Origin: a virus
Virus record (IMG/VR): IMGVR_UViG_3300027708_000233
Span: 1-29,576 of that record
Length of the DNA stretch: 29,576 nt
Direction: 5' to 3' (one strand)
Shown here in pieces: positions 14,531 through 21,522 of the stretch. Position numbers and translations under genes: made by a program. The notes beneath the pieces are model-generated. The model was not told the origin of the DNA. It saw only the letters and a list, made by a program, of their open reading frames with translations, and did no database searches. Positions within the stretch are counted from its first letter, which is position 1, and every line of letters starts with the position of its first letter.

Positions 14531-14559
14531 ATTATACCCCATATGCTCTTGCAAAGCAA
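14531..14559 (-). promoter_or_regulatory. Sigma70-type promoter before primase, TTGCTT-17-TATAAT
   Basis: On the minus strand TTGCTT (14559-14554), 17-nt spacer, TATAAT (14536-14531). The upstream stretch TTTGCTTTGCAAGAG is the same as that at 5791-5819 except for one base. The -10 box ends 8 nt from the primase ATG. It should drive primase, nrdA and nrdB. Confidence 0.75.
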
Positions 14560-14562
14560 ATA

Positions 14563-14916
14563 TTATTTGAATATTTTATCTAAAAACTGGACGTGACCGA
14601 TTAGATAACCCAAAACAATTGCACCACCCACAATCATATATCTCCACTTCTCAAGAATATCAACACGAGTTGCAATTTTTTCAATTTCTTTATGCACATC
14701 TTGTTTCATTTCTTCACGCTGTTCAGTAGCAGCTTTTGCAGTAGTGTCTAATTTGTCATCTAAACAATGTTGTAATCCATCAATCTTAGAAACAATCTCA
14801 CGTCCCTGAGTTGTTAATCTAGAATGTAGGTCTTTGATGTCAGCTTTTACGGCAGCAACATCGTCTTTGATACCTTCTACTTGCGTTTCCAATCTGGCTA
14901 TTCTCTCATTATCCAT
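14563..14916 (-). CDS. Coiled-coil protein with C-terminal membrane anchor (XhlA-like, possible holin partner)
   Basis: The protein has 117 residues. The first 90 or so are a charged coiled coil (RIARLETQVEGIKDDVAAVK and following). One hydrophobic segment lies near the end (about 94-111, MIVGGAIVLGYLIGHV), followed by FLDKIFK. This is the layout of XhlA-type hemolysin accessory proteins and of some phage tail-anchored lysis proteins. The gene lies 6 nt after the outer-spanin gene in the same unit, so a role in lysis is inferred from context, either as holin or partner. It could equally be an unrelated tail-anchored protein; no holin-defining motif exists. Confidence 0.65.
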   Translation of the reverse strand: MDNERIARLETQVEGIKDDVAAVKADIKDLHSRLTTQGREIVSKIDGLQHCLDDKLDTTAKAATEQREEMKQDVHKEIEKIATRVDILEKWRYMIVGGAIVLGYLIGHVQFLDKIFK

Positions 14917-14922
14917 ATGGTT

Positions 14923-15183
14923 CTACTTTACGCTGTTAAAAATGTCTTTTTGTTTATCGTACCACTCAATCCAAGCATCCATTTTTAACTGGCACTCTTG
15001 ATATTGACTGTAATTATTAGTGACAACCATAACTACTTCACTCAGTTTCGTAGTAGGTTGGATTAGTTGTAGATCGGGGCAACTGACTTTAATTTCTTCT
15101 GGTGCCGTAGGAAAAGTTCTTTGAACTGGAACTGCGCATCCTACTAAGAAAAGAAATAGAAACGATATTAATAGGTTCTTCAT
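14923..15183 (-). CDS. Outer-membrane spanin, Rz1-like lipoprotein
   Basis: This 86-residue protein has a signal peptide MKNLLISFLFLFLVGC with a lipobox (LVGC, lipidated cysteine at 16). A short proline-containing stretch (PVQRTFPTAPEEIKVSCP) and a C-terminal helix (NNYSQYQECQLKMDAWIEWY) follow. It begins inside the stop of the inner-spanin gene (ATGA). Short lipoproteins of this sort next to an Rz-like gene are the o-spanin half of the two-component spanin that fuses inner and outer membranes at lysis. Phage o-spanins with an NNYxQYxxCxxKxDxWIEWY C-terminus recur in marine myophages (from memory). Two further cysteines (35, 58) are present. Confidence 0.8.
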   Translation of the reverse strand: MKNLLISFLFLFLVGCAVPVQRTFPTAPEEIKVSCPDLQLIQPTTKLSEVVMVVTNNYSQYQECQLKMDAWIEWYDKQKDIFNSVK

Positions 15184-15617
15184 TTTTTTCTTGCCGAGTT
15201 ATTTAGGATTTCAATCACGTCAGGGGATACCCTACACTCAGCATCAATCTTTGTTGCCACTTCTTTAATTTTTTCTTGAATAACAATTTGTTTTTCTTTA
15301 ACAGCTTTTGTTTTTTCATTTAACAGATCTGAAATTCTGTCAGTTGCATCTTTACTTTGTTGCTCGCTTGCTTTAACTTTAGCTTCTAATGCAGTAACTT
15401 TATCTTGCCATTTTTGGTCATTATCATATCCACCATGGAGATAAACTCCAACAACCAAAAGAATAATACCAGCTGTCTTGACTAGACTTGCATACGGAGT
15501 AATTGCTGGAATAAATTGAATAAAATAACTAGAAAGTGTTCCTAGTAATCCAATTACTATTAATCCATTAATTAAAAAGATTAAAAGAAAGTTTGGTAAT
15601 AAATCAAACAACCACAT
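15180..15617 (-). CDS. Inner-membrane spanin, Rz-like
   Basis: The protein has 145 residues. The N-terminal half carries hydrophobic segments (about 7-36 LPNFLLIFLINGLIVIGLLG, and 46-62 LVKTAGIILLVVGVYL). A long periplasmic coiled coil (about 70-130) and the tail AECRVSPDVIEILNNSARKK follow. The C-terminal CRxxxDxxxxLNxAR pattern is a hallmark of Rz-type inner spanins. It has one or two more membrane segments than a classical single-pass Rz. It overlaps the o-spanin start by 4 nt, the usual adjacent arrangement of spanin pairs, and begins where the upstream gene stops (TAATG). Confidence 0.8.
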   Translation of the reverse strand: MWLFDLLPNFLLIFLINGLIVIGLLGTLSSYFIQFIPAITPYASLVKTAGIILLVVGVYLHGGYDNDQKWQDKVTALEAKVKASEQQSKDATDRISDLLNEKTKAVKEKQIVIQEKIKEVATKIDAECRVSPDVIEILNNSARKK

Positions 15618-16150
15618 TATTTAATCTCTTTAATTGCTAATGGTTTACGTCTTGCCAAACCAAATATAGGTTTCTTTTTACTATTAGGATATATCTTTGG
15701 TTCTTGTGTTGCCACTGCACCAGAAGTATTATTAGCTGGTGCACCGCCAATAGCAGCTACACCATCTTCTTTTAAGAATCTACCAACTATAATCTCTTCT
15801 TCAACTAAATGGATATCAGTTTCCATTAGTTTCTTAAATTTAACTTCTAACTGCGAAGTGGTTCTTGCTCCACTTTTATAATTCTCTCTAATCAACCATA
15901 ATGCTGCAGCCATACTTTTTAATTTGTTTTCGCCACCAATTTTATTGATGATTTTTTTCATATTAAAAACTAAACGAGTCAAATAATCAAATGCGTTACG
16001 CTCAGCGTCAGATGTAAAATGAACTGATTTTCTTATAGTGTTACCATGTGCATCAATAATACCGAGCTTAAATGCTTCAGTATCAGTAAAGTTTGTAACC
16101 ATCATATGCAATACTTTAAATGCTATTGCGTTATCTATAATACGACTCAT
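15617..16150 (-). CDS. Conserved T4-like hypothetical protein (177 aa)
   Basis: The 177 residues begin MSRIIDNAIAFKVLHMMVTN and contain AFKLGIIDAHGNTIRK, then DAERNAFDYLTRLVFNMKKI and KIGGENKLKSMAAALWLIRE. I recognise this as a family conserved across T4-like phages with no function that I can name. The C-terminal 40 residues are low complexity, alanine-, proline- and lysine-rich (GGAPANNTSGAV, LARRKPLAIKEIK). It sits between the other conserved T4-like gene (16150-16539) and the spanin pair, and shares single-base TAATG junctions with both neighbours. Confidence 0.72.
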   Translation of the reverse strand: MSRIIDNAIAFKVLHMMVTNFTDTEAFKLGIIDAHGNTIRKSVHFTSDAERNAFDYLTRLVFNMKKIINKIGGENKLKSMAAALWLIRENYKSGARTTSQLEVKFKKLMETDIHLVEEEIIVGRFLKEDGVAAIGGAPANNTSGAVATQEPKIYPNSKKKPIFGLARRKPLAIKEIK

Positions 16151-16539
16151 TAGATTTTCCTTAGCGTTGAGATAACATTCTCATCTAATATTACTTCTGA
16201 TAATAATATTCCATATTCTGGAAGTTGTTCTGGCATTCTGTTAAGATATACTAAAAATGTTACTAGAATATCCCAACAACATTTATCTACTTTATAAAAC
16301 AACATATTCGTAGTTGCTTCACCAAATAGATTATAAAGGACAATTATATGATTAAGTATTAATCTTTCTTTTAGATCTTCATTATTCTTATATCTCGAAA
16401 TTAATTTCTTTAAATATAAAAATTTCTTTAGATCATCTTCAAATTCAGCTAGACTATAACATTGCGTATTGTCATAATGATGCATTGCATAGATTAGAAA
16501 ATTGGACTCATTTAATTGTTCATTCATACCAGACATCAT
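16150..16539 (-). CDS. Conserved T4-like hypothetical protein (DUF7207-like)
   Basis: The protein contains LNESNFLIYAMHHYDNTQCY, then a helical stretch and ERLILNHIIVLYNLFGEATT, then LVYLNRMPEQLP. These blocks match, by memory, a T4-like phage family of about 130 residues (DUF7207-like; unverified). Function unknown. The longest frame starts at a TTG (16548). I chose the ATG at 16539 with GAG just upstream; ATG at 16536 or 16527 (MNEQLNESNF) are close alternatives. It lies just downstream of the terminator ending the Ig-domain gene, yet no clear promoter of its own is visible. Confidence 0.68.
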   Translation of the reverse strand: MMSGMNEQLNESNFLIYAMHHYDNTQCYSLAEFEDDLKKFLYLKKLISRYKNNEDLKERLILNHIIVLYNLFGEATTNMLFYKVDKCCWDILVTFLVYLNRMPEQLPEYGILLSEVILDENVISTLRKI

Positions 16540-16551
16540 ATCTCTCAAAAT

Positions 16552-16574
16552 GATGGGAGAACAATTCTCCCATC
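16552..16574 (-). terminator. Hairpin terminator after Ig-domain gene
   Basis: A perfect 10-bp inverted repeat (GATGGGAGAA / TTCTCCCATC) encloses a 3-nt loop. On the minus strand it is followed by ATTTTG, so there is a short T-run. It lies 15 nt after the stop of the virion Ig-domain gene and 13 nt before the next ATG. It probably ends the late transcript; the weak T-run means it may be leaky, or act as an RNA-processing hairpin. Confidence 0.65.
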
Positions 16575-16588
16575 CACATAACTATTTA

Positions 16589-17428
16589 TTAAGCGTATAC
16601 TAGAGTAGCAGCAGTACTTGTTACAGTATCAGCACCAGCTGCACTTACTTGGCAACGGAATTGATAGTTGTTATAAGTTGCTTTAGCAGCATTAGTTAGA
16701 GTCAATGTATTAGTTGTGTTACCTGAGTAAACACCACCTGATGCATTAGCCCAAGTAGATCCGCTGTTAGTAGATACTTGCCAGTTGTAAGTCAATGAAC
16801 CAGTATTAGTAACAGTTGCTGCTACAGCGAATGTACCAGTGTATGTGGCAGCTGCACCAGTAACGGTAGCAGGTTGAGTACCGATAGTAATTGAACGATC
16901 GTTAACGATAGTATCATCAGTAGCATCAGACATAGTTGCTTGAGTAAAGCCATTACCAGCAACAAGAACTACCACTTTACGACGAGTATTACCTTGTGCG
17001 TCAGTATATGTCTTAAACTGCGTCCAACCTGGAATCTTAATACCCTTGGCACGGTTTGATGTAGCTTGTGCTTCAGTAATATCAACACCAACTACAGTTG
17101 CTAGGTTAGTAGCACCACGAGTACCAGCAGTACCACCAGCAGATTGACGATATACATTCTTAGGCATTAGTTGCTTTTTCACGTTAGCAATTGCCAACGA
17201 AGCAGCAGTAGTGCCAGGAAAGTTATCGGATAATGTTAATGCAGTATCTGAAGTGATTGCAGCAACACGACTTTTGGCAGTTGTGCCAGAAGTAATTTCT
17301 ACAATAGAACCAACTTGTAAATCTGTTAAAAACGTAGTTCCAGAGCCAGTTACAGCTTTAGAACCATTAGTGACGCTGACAGTTGTGCCAGTGATAGCAA
17401 CAGCGTCCTTATTTCCCCATAGTGCCAT
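16589..17428 (-). CDS. Virion structural protein with C-terminal Ig-like domain
   Basis: The 279-residue protein begins MALWGNKDAVAITGTTVSVT, the start I recall for virion structural proteins of marine T4-like phages (MALWGNxDAV). Residues 1-110 contain threonine- and glycine-rich strands (GSGTTFLTDLQVGSIVEITS), which may form a beta-sandwich. Residues about 185-279 form an Ig-like domain: LTYNWQVSTNSGSTWANASG, the NTLTLTNA strand and YQFRCQVSAAGADTVTSTAA, like those of Hoc and other surface decoration proteins. The strong AAGGAG ribosome site supports high expression. A near-consensus late promoter lies upstream and a terminator downstream, consistent with a late, abundant structural product that may bind glycans or cells. 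Confidence 0.82.
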   Translation of the reverse strand: MALWGNKDAVAITGTTVSVTNGSKAVTGSGTTFLTDLQVGSIVEITSGTTAKSRVAAITSDTALTLSDNFPGTTAASLAIANVKKQLMPKNVYRQSAGGTAGTRGATNLATVVGVDITEAQATSNRAKGIKIPGWTQFKTYTDAQGNTRRKVVVLVAGNGFTQATMSDATDDTIVNDRSITIGTQPATVTGAAATYTGTFAVAATVTNTGSLTYNWQVSTNSGSTWANASGGVYSGNTTNTLTLTNAAKATYNNYQFRCQVSAAGADTVTSTAATLVYA

Positions 17429-17455
17429 TTTATTCTCCTTGAATTTGGACTTGTT

Positions 17456-17463
17456 TATTTATT
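17456..17463 (-). promoter_or_regulatory. Possible late promoter AATAAATA
   Basis: The minus strand reads AATAAATA followed by AAC, seven of eight matches to the T4 late -10 consensus TATAAATA, 28 nt before the ATG of the Ig-domain virion gene and overlapping the stop of the upstream gene. A late structural gene is where such an element is expected, but in an AT-rich genome a single mismatch site could be chance. Confidence 0.5.
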
Positions 17464-17992
17464 AACACGCAGCTTTTGGCTGACGACGTTTATAAGTGCC
17501 GATGCTCTGGCCGAGTTTGCGACCTGCAGCTTTAGCTGGTTTTTTATCATCAGCGTCATCAGCACCTTCTGGATCAGTGTAATCTGCGCCATAAGATTTA
17601 CCTTGGATCTTACGTGAAGGTAGATCCGCCATTTTAACTTCATCTATATATTCTTCTTTAGTTAATTTTTTAACTGCAGCTTTGATGCCTTGCTGACGTT
17701 TATTCATTGTGGATAAATGATAATCATCACCGCTACCAAGTTCATCTTCACCACCATCTTGTTCCTGTGACACACCAAATTTTCTACCAGATTCAGATGA
17801 TGACGATGCAGCTTTGTTGATATATTTACCTAAAGTTTTCTTAGAAAGTTCTTCAATCGATTCAACTTCTTCTTTACGAAGCATTGCGAAATCTTCAGAA
17901 TCTAATTTATTATTATGATTCTTATCTAATTTCTTTTGTTTCCCAATTAATTTTTCATCTAACGCTTGTAAAAACTCTTTATATGATTTCAT
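17462..17992 (-). CDS. Possible internal in-frame product with its own capsid-targeting leader (176 aa)
   Basis: An ATG at 17992, in frame with the 888-residue gene, is preceded by GAGG with an ideal 5-nt spacing (GAGGAAACTATG). It would make a 176-residue protein beginning MKSYKEFLQALDEKLIGKQK, the same leader form as the neighbouring cargo genes, with an LDE cleavage-type site. It then contains KKLDKNHNNKLDSEDFAMLR, ELSKKTLGKYINKA and a basic C-terminus. In other phages this type of sequence stands as a separate gene (from memory), so independent initiation or an ancestral fusion is plausible. Whether both forms are made cannot be told from sequence. Confidence 0.55.
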   Translation of the reverse strand: MKSYKEFLQALDEKLIGKQKKLDKNHNNKLDSEDFAMLRKEEVESIEELSKKTLGKYINKAASSSSESGRKFGVSQEQDGGEDELGSGDDYHLSTMNKRQQGIKAAVKKLTKEEYIDEVKMADLPSRKIQGKSYGADYTDPEGADDADDKKPAKAAGRKLGQSIGTYKRRQPKAAC

Positions 17993-20128
17993 AGTTTCCT
18001 CTTTTTTAATTTTAGTTACTTTTTTCTTAACTGGTTCCCACTTTTCTTCATGAGGTTCTTGACCAGCAGCATTTACGTTATCTACATTAACACCTTTTTG
18101 TGGAACAGATGCTTCATCAATTGGAGAACCAACTCTGTGAACTCTGTATGATCCACCAACCTTATCAATAGCATTCCCTTTGTCTGCATGGGCTTCTGCT
18201 TTTTCTTTTTCTGCAAAACGCTTTGATGAATCACTAGCTTTACCAGATTTATCATAGTAAGTAACTTGATAGTGATGATCTGCTGGACGACGATATGCTG
18301 AAGCAGGTTTTTCATGCCAGCCTTCTGCAACTTGTTTAGATAAAGCAGTAATGGCTGCGGACATATTTTCTTTACCTTCTTCAGCTGCTTTCTTACGTTT
18401 AGCTTCGATCTCATCGTGTTTCTTTGCACGAGCATCGGCTTCTGCTCTAAACTTTTGTAATGCAGATTCTTTCATTTGTTCTGATGCTCCATTAAAGAAT
18501 TTAAATCCTTTAATCTTTTTACCTTGAGTAGTATCTTTTACAGTTGAAGCTGTTGGAGCAGAAGTTTGAGTATCAATCTTATCAGTACCATTTGCTTGCA
18601 TAGTACCTTCTTTAACAGCCTTTCTTCGCTGCATTGATTTCTCATGATGAATCTCTGCTTTATCAGCATGGGCTTGCGCATGAGAATGTTGACCTAGTTC
18701 TTCATGGTAACGGCTCATATGATCATGATAATCACCCATATGGGTATGATAAGTTTCATGATTACCTTTGTTCTGATCTGCAGTTTCTTTACGATCTTGC
18801 GCAATGCTGTAATATTTGCCAGCTAAACCACGAGCTTCTTGAACACCACGTGCTTTGGCAGCCATGTAAGCACCAATAGCCATTTTGCGACGTTCTTCTT
18901 TAGACTTATTATTAAAACGTGGGTTTGTAGATTTAATAAAGTCATTAATGTAAGTGCTTGCACCCATTTCTGGACGTAAGACTTCATTAACATCATGTAG
19001 TTCTTGTTTATCTTCTTTACTTAAACCAGTAGGAGTTTTCTTTACTTTAATTTTACCAAGCATTACGTCTTTTTCTTTTTTATCTAGAGGGATCTCAGTA
19101 TCTACCTGTGGTCCATTTGCTTTAGTCATTTGGTCTTTGAAACGCTTTAATTGCATTTTACGATCGGCTTGTTGATCCATAGTTTCTTCTTTACACTGAT
19201 TAGTTGGCATACCATTGATTGGTTTCTTAGTTGCTTTATATGCTTTGTGCTCTGGAGTTCCTTTAATATATTTCTTATTTGGAACTGGAGCAACTGGAGC
19301 TTGTTCTTTAACTGCTGGTTGACTTGGAGTAGCACCCATTCTACTATTTTTAAAGTCAATTCTATGTGGTCTAATTTTTCTTGTTTTAGTTTCACCAGTA
19401 ACTGGATCTACCCAAGTTTTGATTTTATATTCAGATGTATAAATATCTTCATTAATTCCCATACCTTTACGCACATCGTTATACATTGCGTCTTTGTGTT
19501 CTGGTTTCATTTTAGATGGTGCACCTTTATGAAATTCTTTCTTATTACCAGCAGCAGCGTGCTCACGCATTTTACTTGCTGATATACCTGTCGTACCTTC
19601 TGCGTCTGGATCACGTTCACCAGAAGAATGAACAGTAATCTTTTTAAAATTATAGTGACCATGAGCAGCATTCTGACCATTATATTTATTAAGCAGATTA
19701 TGCATCTCTTCGTGGCGGTCAGAACCAGCTATTACATGTAAATGAGTTACACCAGCAGCATGGGCTGCAGCAGCATGGTGAAGAATAGTCGGTGTTTCTT
19801 TACTAGCAGCAGTTACCTTAGTTCCAGGGAATGCATTCTTAGCATGTGTAACTTTTTGAGCAGCACTTAATGGGTTTTTCTTAGCATCTTGGCTATGAGA
19901 AACAATAAGGTTATGTGATGCACCATGTTCTTTTGCTACTGAATGTAGTTTATTAACTACTGCTTCGTGACCTGACGTAATTGGATTCATACGACCAAAT
20001 GCGATAGCGTGGTGCTTTTCTGATTCTTCTTTCACACAGCTGCCATCTTCATAAGGTTTAGTACCTTTTTTACGTTTGTATCCAGTCCAACAGATACCTT
20101 TCTCTTGAAGATCTTTATAGTTAATCAT
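17462..20128 (-). CDS. Multidomain prohead-cargo protein with nucleotidyltransferase domain (888 aa)
   Basis: The 888-residue protein begins MINYKDLQE, a capsid-targeting-type leader with an LxE site. Residues 10-35 hold WTGYKRKKGTKPYEDGSC. Residues about 38-225 form an NMNAT/cytidylyltransferase domain: FGRMNPITSGHE (H54 of the HxGH-type motif), VIAGSDRHEE and GISASKMRE. The rest is low complexity: a block GLAGKYYSIAQDRKETADQN leading to a histidine-rich region (459-495), a lysine/alanine helix (556-590) and a YQVTYYDKSGK strand block. From M713 a second leader, MKSYKEFLQALDE, is followed by ELSKKTLGKYINKA and a basic C-terminus (GRKLGQSIGTYKRRQPKAAC). In-frame KE(E/G)TM motifs at 313-317, 506-510 and 709-713 look like relics of ribosome sites plus ATG. 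Several [LI]xE sites (INE 225-227, IDE 670-672, LDE 723-725, IEE 758-760, IDE 828-830) could be cut by a prohead protease. It is inferred to be a late packaged protein. Confidence 0.85.
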   Translation of the reverse strand: MINYKDLQEKGICWTGYKRKKGTKPYEDGSCVKEESEKHHAIAFGRMNPITSGHEAVVNKLHSVAKEHGASHNLIVSHSQDAKKNPLSAAQKVTHAKNAFPGTKVTAASKETPTILHHAAAAHAAGVTHLHVIAGSDRHEEMHNLLNKYNGQNAAHGHYNFKKITVHSSGERDPDAEGTTGISASKMREHAAAGNKKEFHKGAPSKMKPEHKDAMYNDVRKGMGINEDIYTSEYKIKTWVDPVTGETKTRKIRPHRIDFKNSRMGATPSQPAVKEQAPVAPVPNKKYIKGTPEHKAYKATKKPINGMPTNQCKEETMDQQADRKMQLKRFKDQMTKANGPQVDTEIPLDKKEKDVMLGKIKVKKTPTGLSKEDKQELHDVNEVLRPEMGASTYINDFIKSTNPRFNNKSKEERRKMAIGAYMAAKARGVQEARGLAGKYYSIAQDRKETADQNKGNHETYHTHMGDYHDHMSRYHEELGQHSHAQAHADKAEIHHEKSMQRRKAVKEGTMQANGTDKIDTQTSAPTASTVKDTTQGKKIKGFKFFNGASEQMKESALQKFRAEADARAKKHDEIEAKRKKAAEEGKENMSAAITALSKQVAEGWHEKPASAYRRPADHHYQVTYYDKSGKASDSSKRFAEKEKAEAHADKGNAIDKVGGSYRVHRVGSPIDEASVPQKGVNVDNVNAAGQEPHEEKWEPVKKKVTKIKKEETMKSYKEFLQALDEKLIGKQKKLDKNHNNKLDSEDFAMLRKEEVESIEELSKKTLGKYINKAASSSSESGRKFGVSQEQDGGEDELGSGDDYHLSTMNKRQQGIKAAVKKLTKEEYIDEVKMADLPSRKIQGKSYGADYTDPEGADDADDKKPAKAAGRKLGQSIGTYKRRQPKAAC

Positions 20129-20129
20129 T

Positions 20130-20417
20130 TTAGCAATTCCATTTTCTTAATGCTAGTGCTTTACGAGTTGGCTCGCCATTTGGTTTTTTCATTGCACCTT
20201 CCATACCACCCATTCGTGCACAGAAAGACTTACGACGATTCGCAGCTTTACTTCCAGCTTTTAATTTAGATGGTGGTGTAGTAACTGCCATCTTTAGATG
20301 ACCACCAGTCTTTCTATTATATGCATCAACACCTTTCTGTGTTAATCCACCAGTAGATGACTTATATCCTTTGGCATCAACTGCAGCTTCTGCAAGGTAT
20401 TCTTTAAATGATAACAT
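20130..20417 (-). CDS. DUF6321 protein with capsid-targeting-type leader
   Basis: The 95 residues begin MLSFKEYLAEAA, resembling the T4 internal-protein leader MKTYQEFIAE; the site LAE followed by A fits the T4 prohead protease preference ([LI]xE). The rest is the conserved block GGLTQKGVDAYNRKTGGHLK, KAGSKAANRRKSFCARMGG and PNGEPTRKALALRKWNC, which I recognise as DUF6321, a family of unknown role in phages. It is basic and carries two cysteines (C66 and the C-terminal C95). It starts 1 nt after the upstream gene stops and precedes the 888-residue gene by 1 nt. Packaging into the capsid and delivery with DNA is inferred from the leader. Confidence 0.8.
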   Translation of the reverse strand: MLSFKEYLAEAAVDAKGYKSSTGGLTQKGVDAYNRKTGGHLKMAVTTPPSKLKAGSKAANRRKSFCARMGGMEGAMKKPNGEPTRKALALRKWNC

Positions 20418-20418
20418 T

Positions 20419-21522
20419 TTATACAGCCTTACCTGCGCTCTTAATAGTGCTTAATGGATCGCTTTGTGAATCAAACTTGTGTGCTTGAGAAGCAAATTTA
20501 GTTTCTTTACCAGTCTTAGGATCTGTGTGAGTAAAATGAACTGAGCCACCTTTTGCTTGTACTTTAATATTCTTGTGATCTTTTAGAATATGTTCATAAT
20601 CATGACCTGGATCTGACGTATGATGCTGAACACCTTTAGAAGTTTCAAAAGTTGTATGTTTCTGAAAAGTTGCTTTCTTAGCTTCAACTGCAGGAGTATG
20701 TCTAGCAGCAAGAATATTACGGATATGATTAATTACGTGTTCATGATTTCCGTTATTTAAATGGGTTTGTAATTCAGCAGCGTGATGGTGAGCAACATTA
20801 ACCAATAGTTTTTTATTTTCTGCTTTAATTTTATTATGAAGTTCAGGATTTTTCTGAGCCCATTCTTTACGAGCATCTTTAATATCTTTATGATGAGCTT
20901 CCTTTTTAACATCTTTTAATCCTGGAGCGATTTCATGCACTTTTTTCTGATGTTCTTTAAATAAATCTTTTGCTTTAGACCCACTAGATTCCATACCAAG
21001 ACTTGATGATGGAACATTCTTACTAGAATTATCACTAACCTTTAAACTAACCCCATGGTGAACTACAACTTTAGGTTTACTAGGATGGTGTGAAGAAAAA
21101 TACACATCGGATGAATCTGAATCTTTACCACTTTGAGCAGCCTTAACTCCAGTAACCTTTTCAGTATCTCCAGCCTTTGATGTCCAATGAACTGCATGGA
21201 TTACATGCCCTGGATGAGTTTTAGCATGATTTGCTTTAATATCTTCTGCAGCGGATTTAGCTTTAGCGTGAATCTTTTTATAGTCGTCTGGGTGAATTTG
21301 TTTCTTTAAGCGATCGTGCGCTTGTTCGGGGGTTTCACCCTCAGCATTTTCATGTGTGGGCATATGATTTCCGCCATTTAAATGCTTACCAACTAATAGT
21401 TCGTGAAGAACACCTTTAGTATTATTTGATACACCACCAGCTTTGGTAGCATCATCTTTAGCTTCTAATAAAGTCTCTGGAAAATAGATTTCTTCAATCA
21501 CAAAAGTTTTAAATGATTTCAT
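20419..21522 (-). CDS. Histidine-rich prohead-cargo protein, possible PD-(D/E)XK-like nuclease (367 aa)
   Basis: The N-terminus MKSFKTFVIEEIYFPETLLE has the leader shape, with candidate sites IEE or LLE. Residues about 30-170 contain a conserved-looking core: KGVLHELLVGKHLNG (glutamate), ESSDVYF-like DSSDVYFSS (D at about 139), then VVVHHGVSLKVSDNSS, an arrangement that recalls the E...D...xLK pattern of PD-(D/E)XK nucleases. The acidic residue before LK is replaced by serine, so activity is doubtful. The remaining half is helical and lysine- and histidine-rich (38 histidines in 367 residues). It overlaps the ligase-like gene by 4 nt (ATGA). The nuclease idea is low confidence; a histidine-rich internal protein is safe. 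Confidence 0.72.
   Translation of the reverse strand: MKSFKTFVIEEIYFPETLLEAKDDATKAGGVSNNTKGVLHELLVGKHLNGGNHMPTHENAEGETPEQAHDRLKKQIHPDDYKKIHAKAKSAAEDIKANHAKTHPGHVIHAVHWTSKAGDTEKVTGVKAAQSGKDSDSSDVYFSSHHPSKPKVVVHHGVSLKVSDNSSKNVPSSSLGMESSGSKAKDLFKEHQKKVHEIAPGLKDVKKEAHHKDIKDARKEWAQKNPELHNKIKAENKKLLVNVAHHHAAELQTHLNNGNHEHVINHIRNILAARHTPAVEAKKATFQKHTTFETSKGVQHHTSDPGHDYEHILKDHKNIKVQAKGGSVHFTHTDPKTGKETKFASQAHKFDSQSDPLSTIKSAGKAV

Noticed and set aside
16583-16590. AATAAATA late-promoter-like sequence after the Ig-domain gene
   Set aside because: It overlaps the stop codon of that gene and lies upstream of the hairpin, so a transcript from it would run straight into the terminator. Probably chance in AT-rich DNA.
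20419-21522. Firm call of a PD-(D/E)XK nuclease
   Set aside because: The lysine motif is preceded by serine-leucine rather than an acidic residue, and spacing is irregular. Mentioned only as a possibility.
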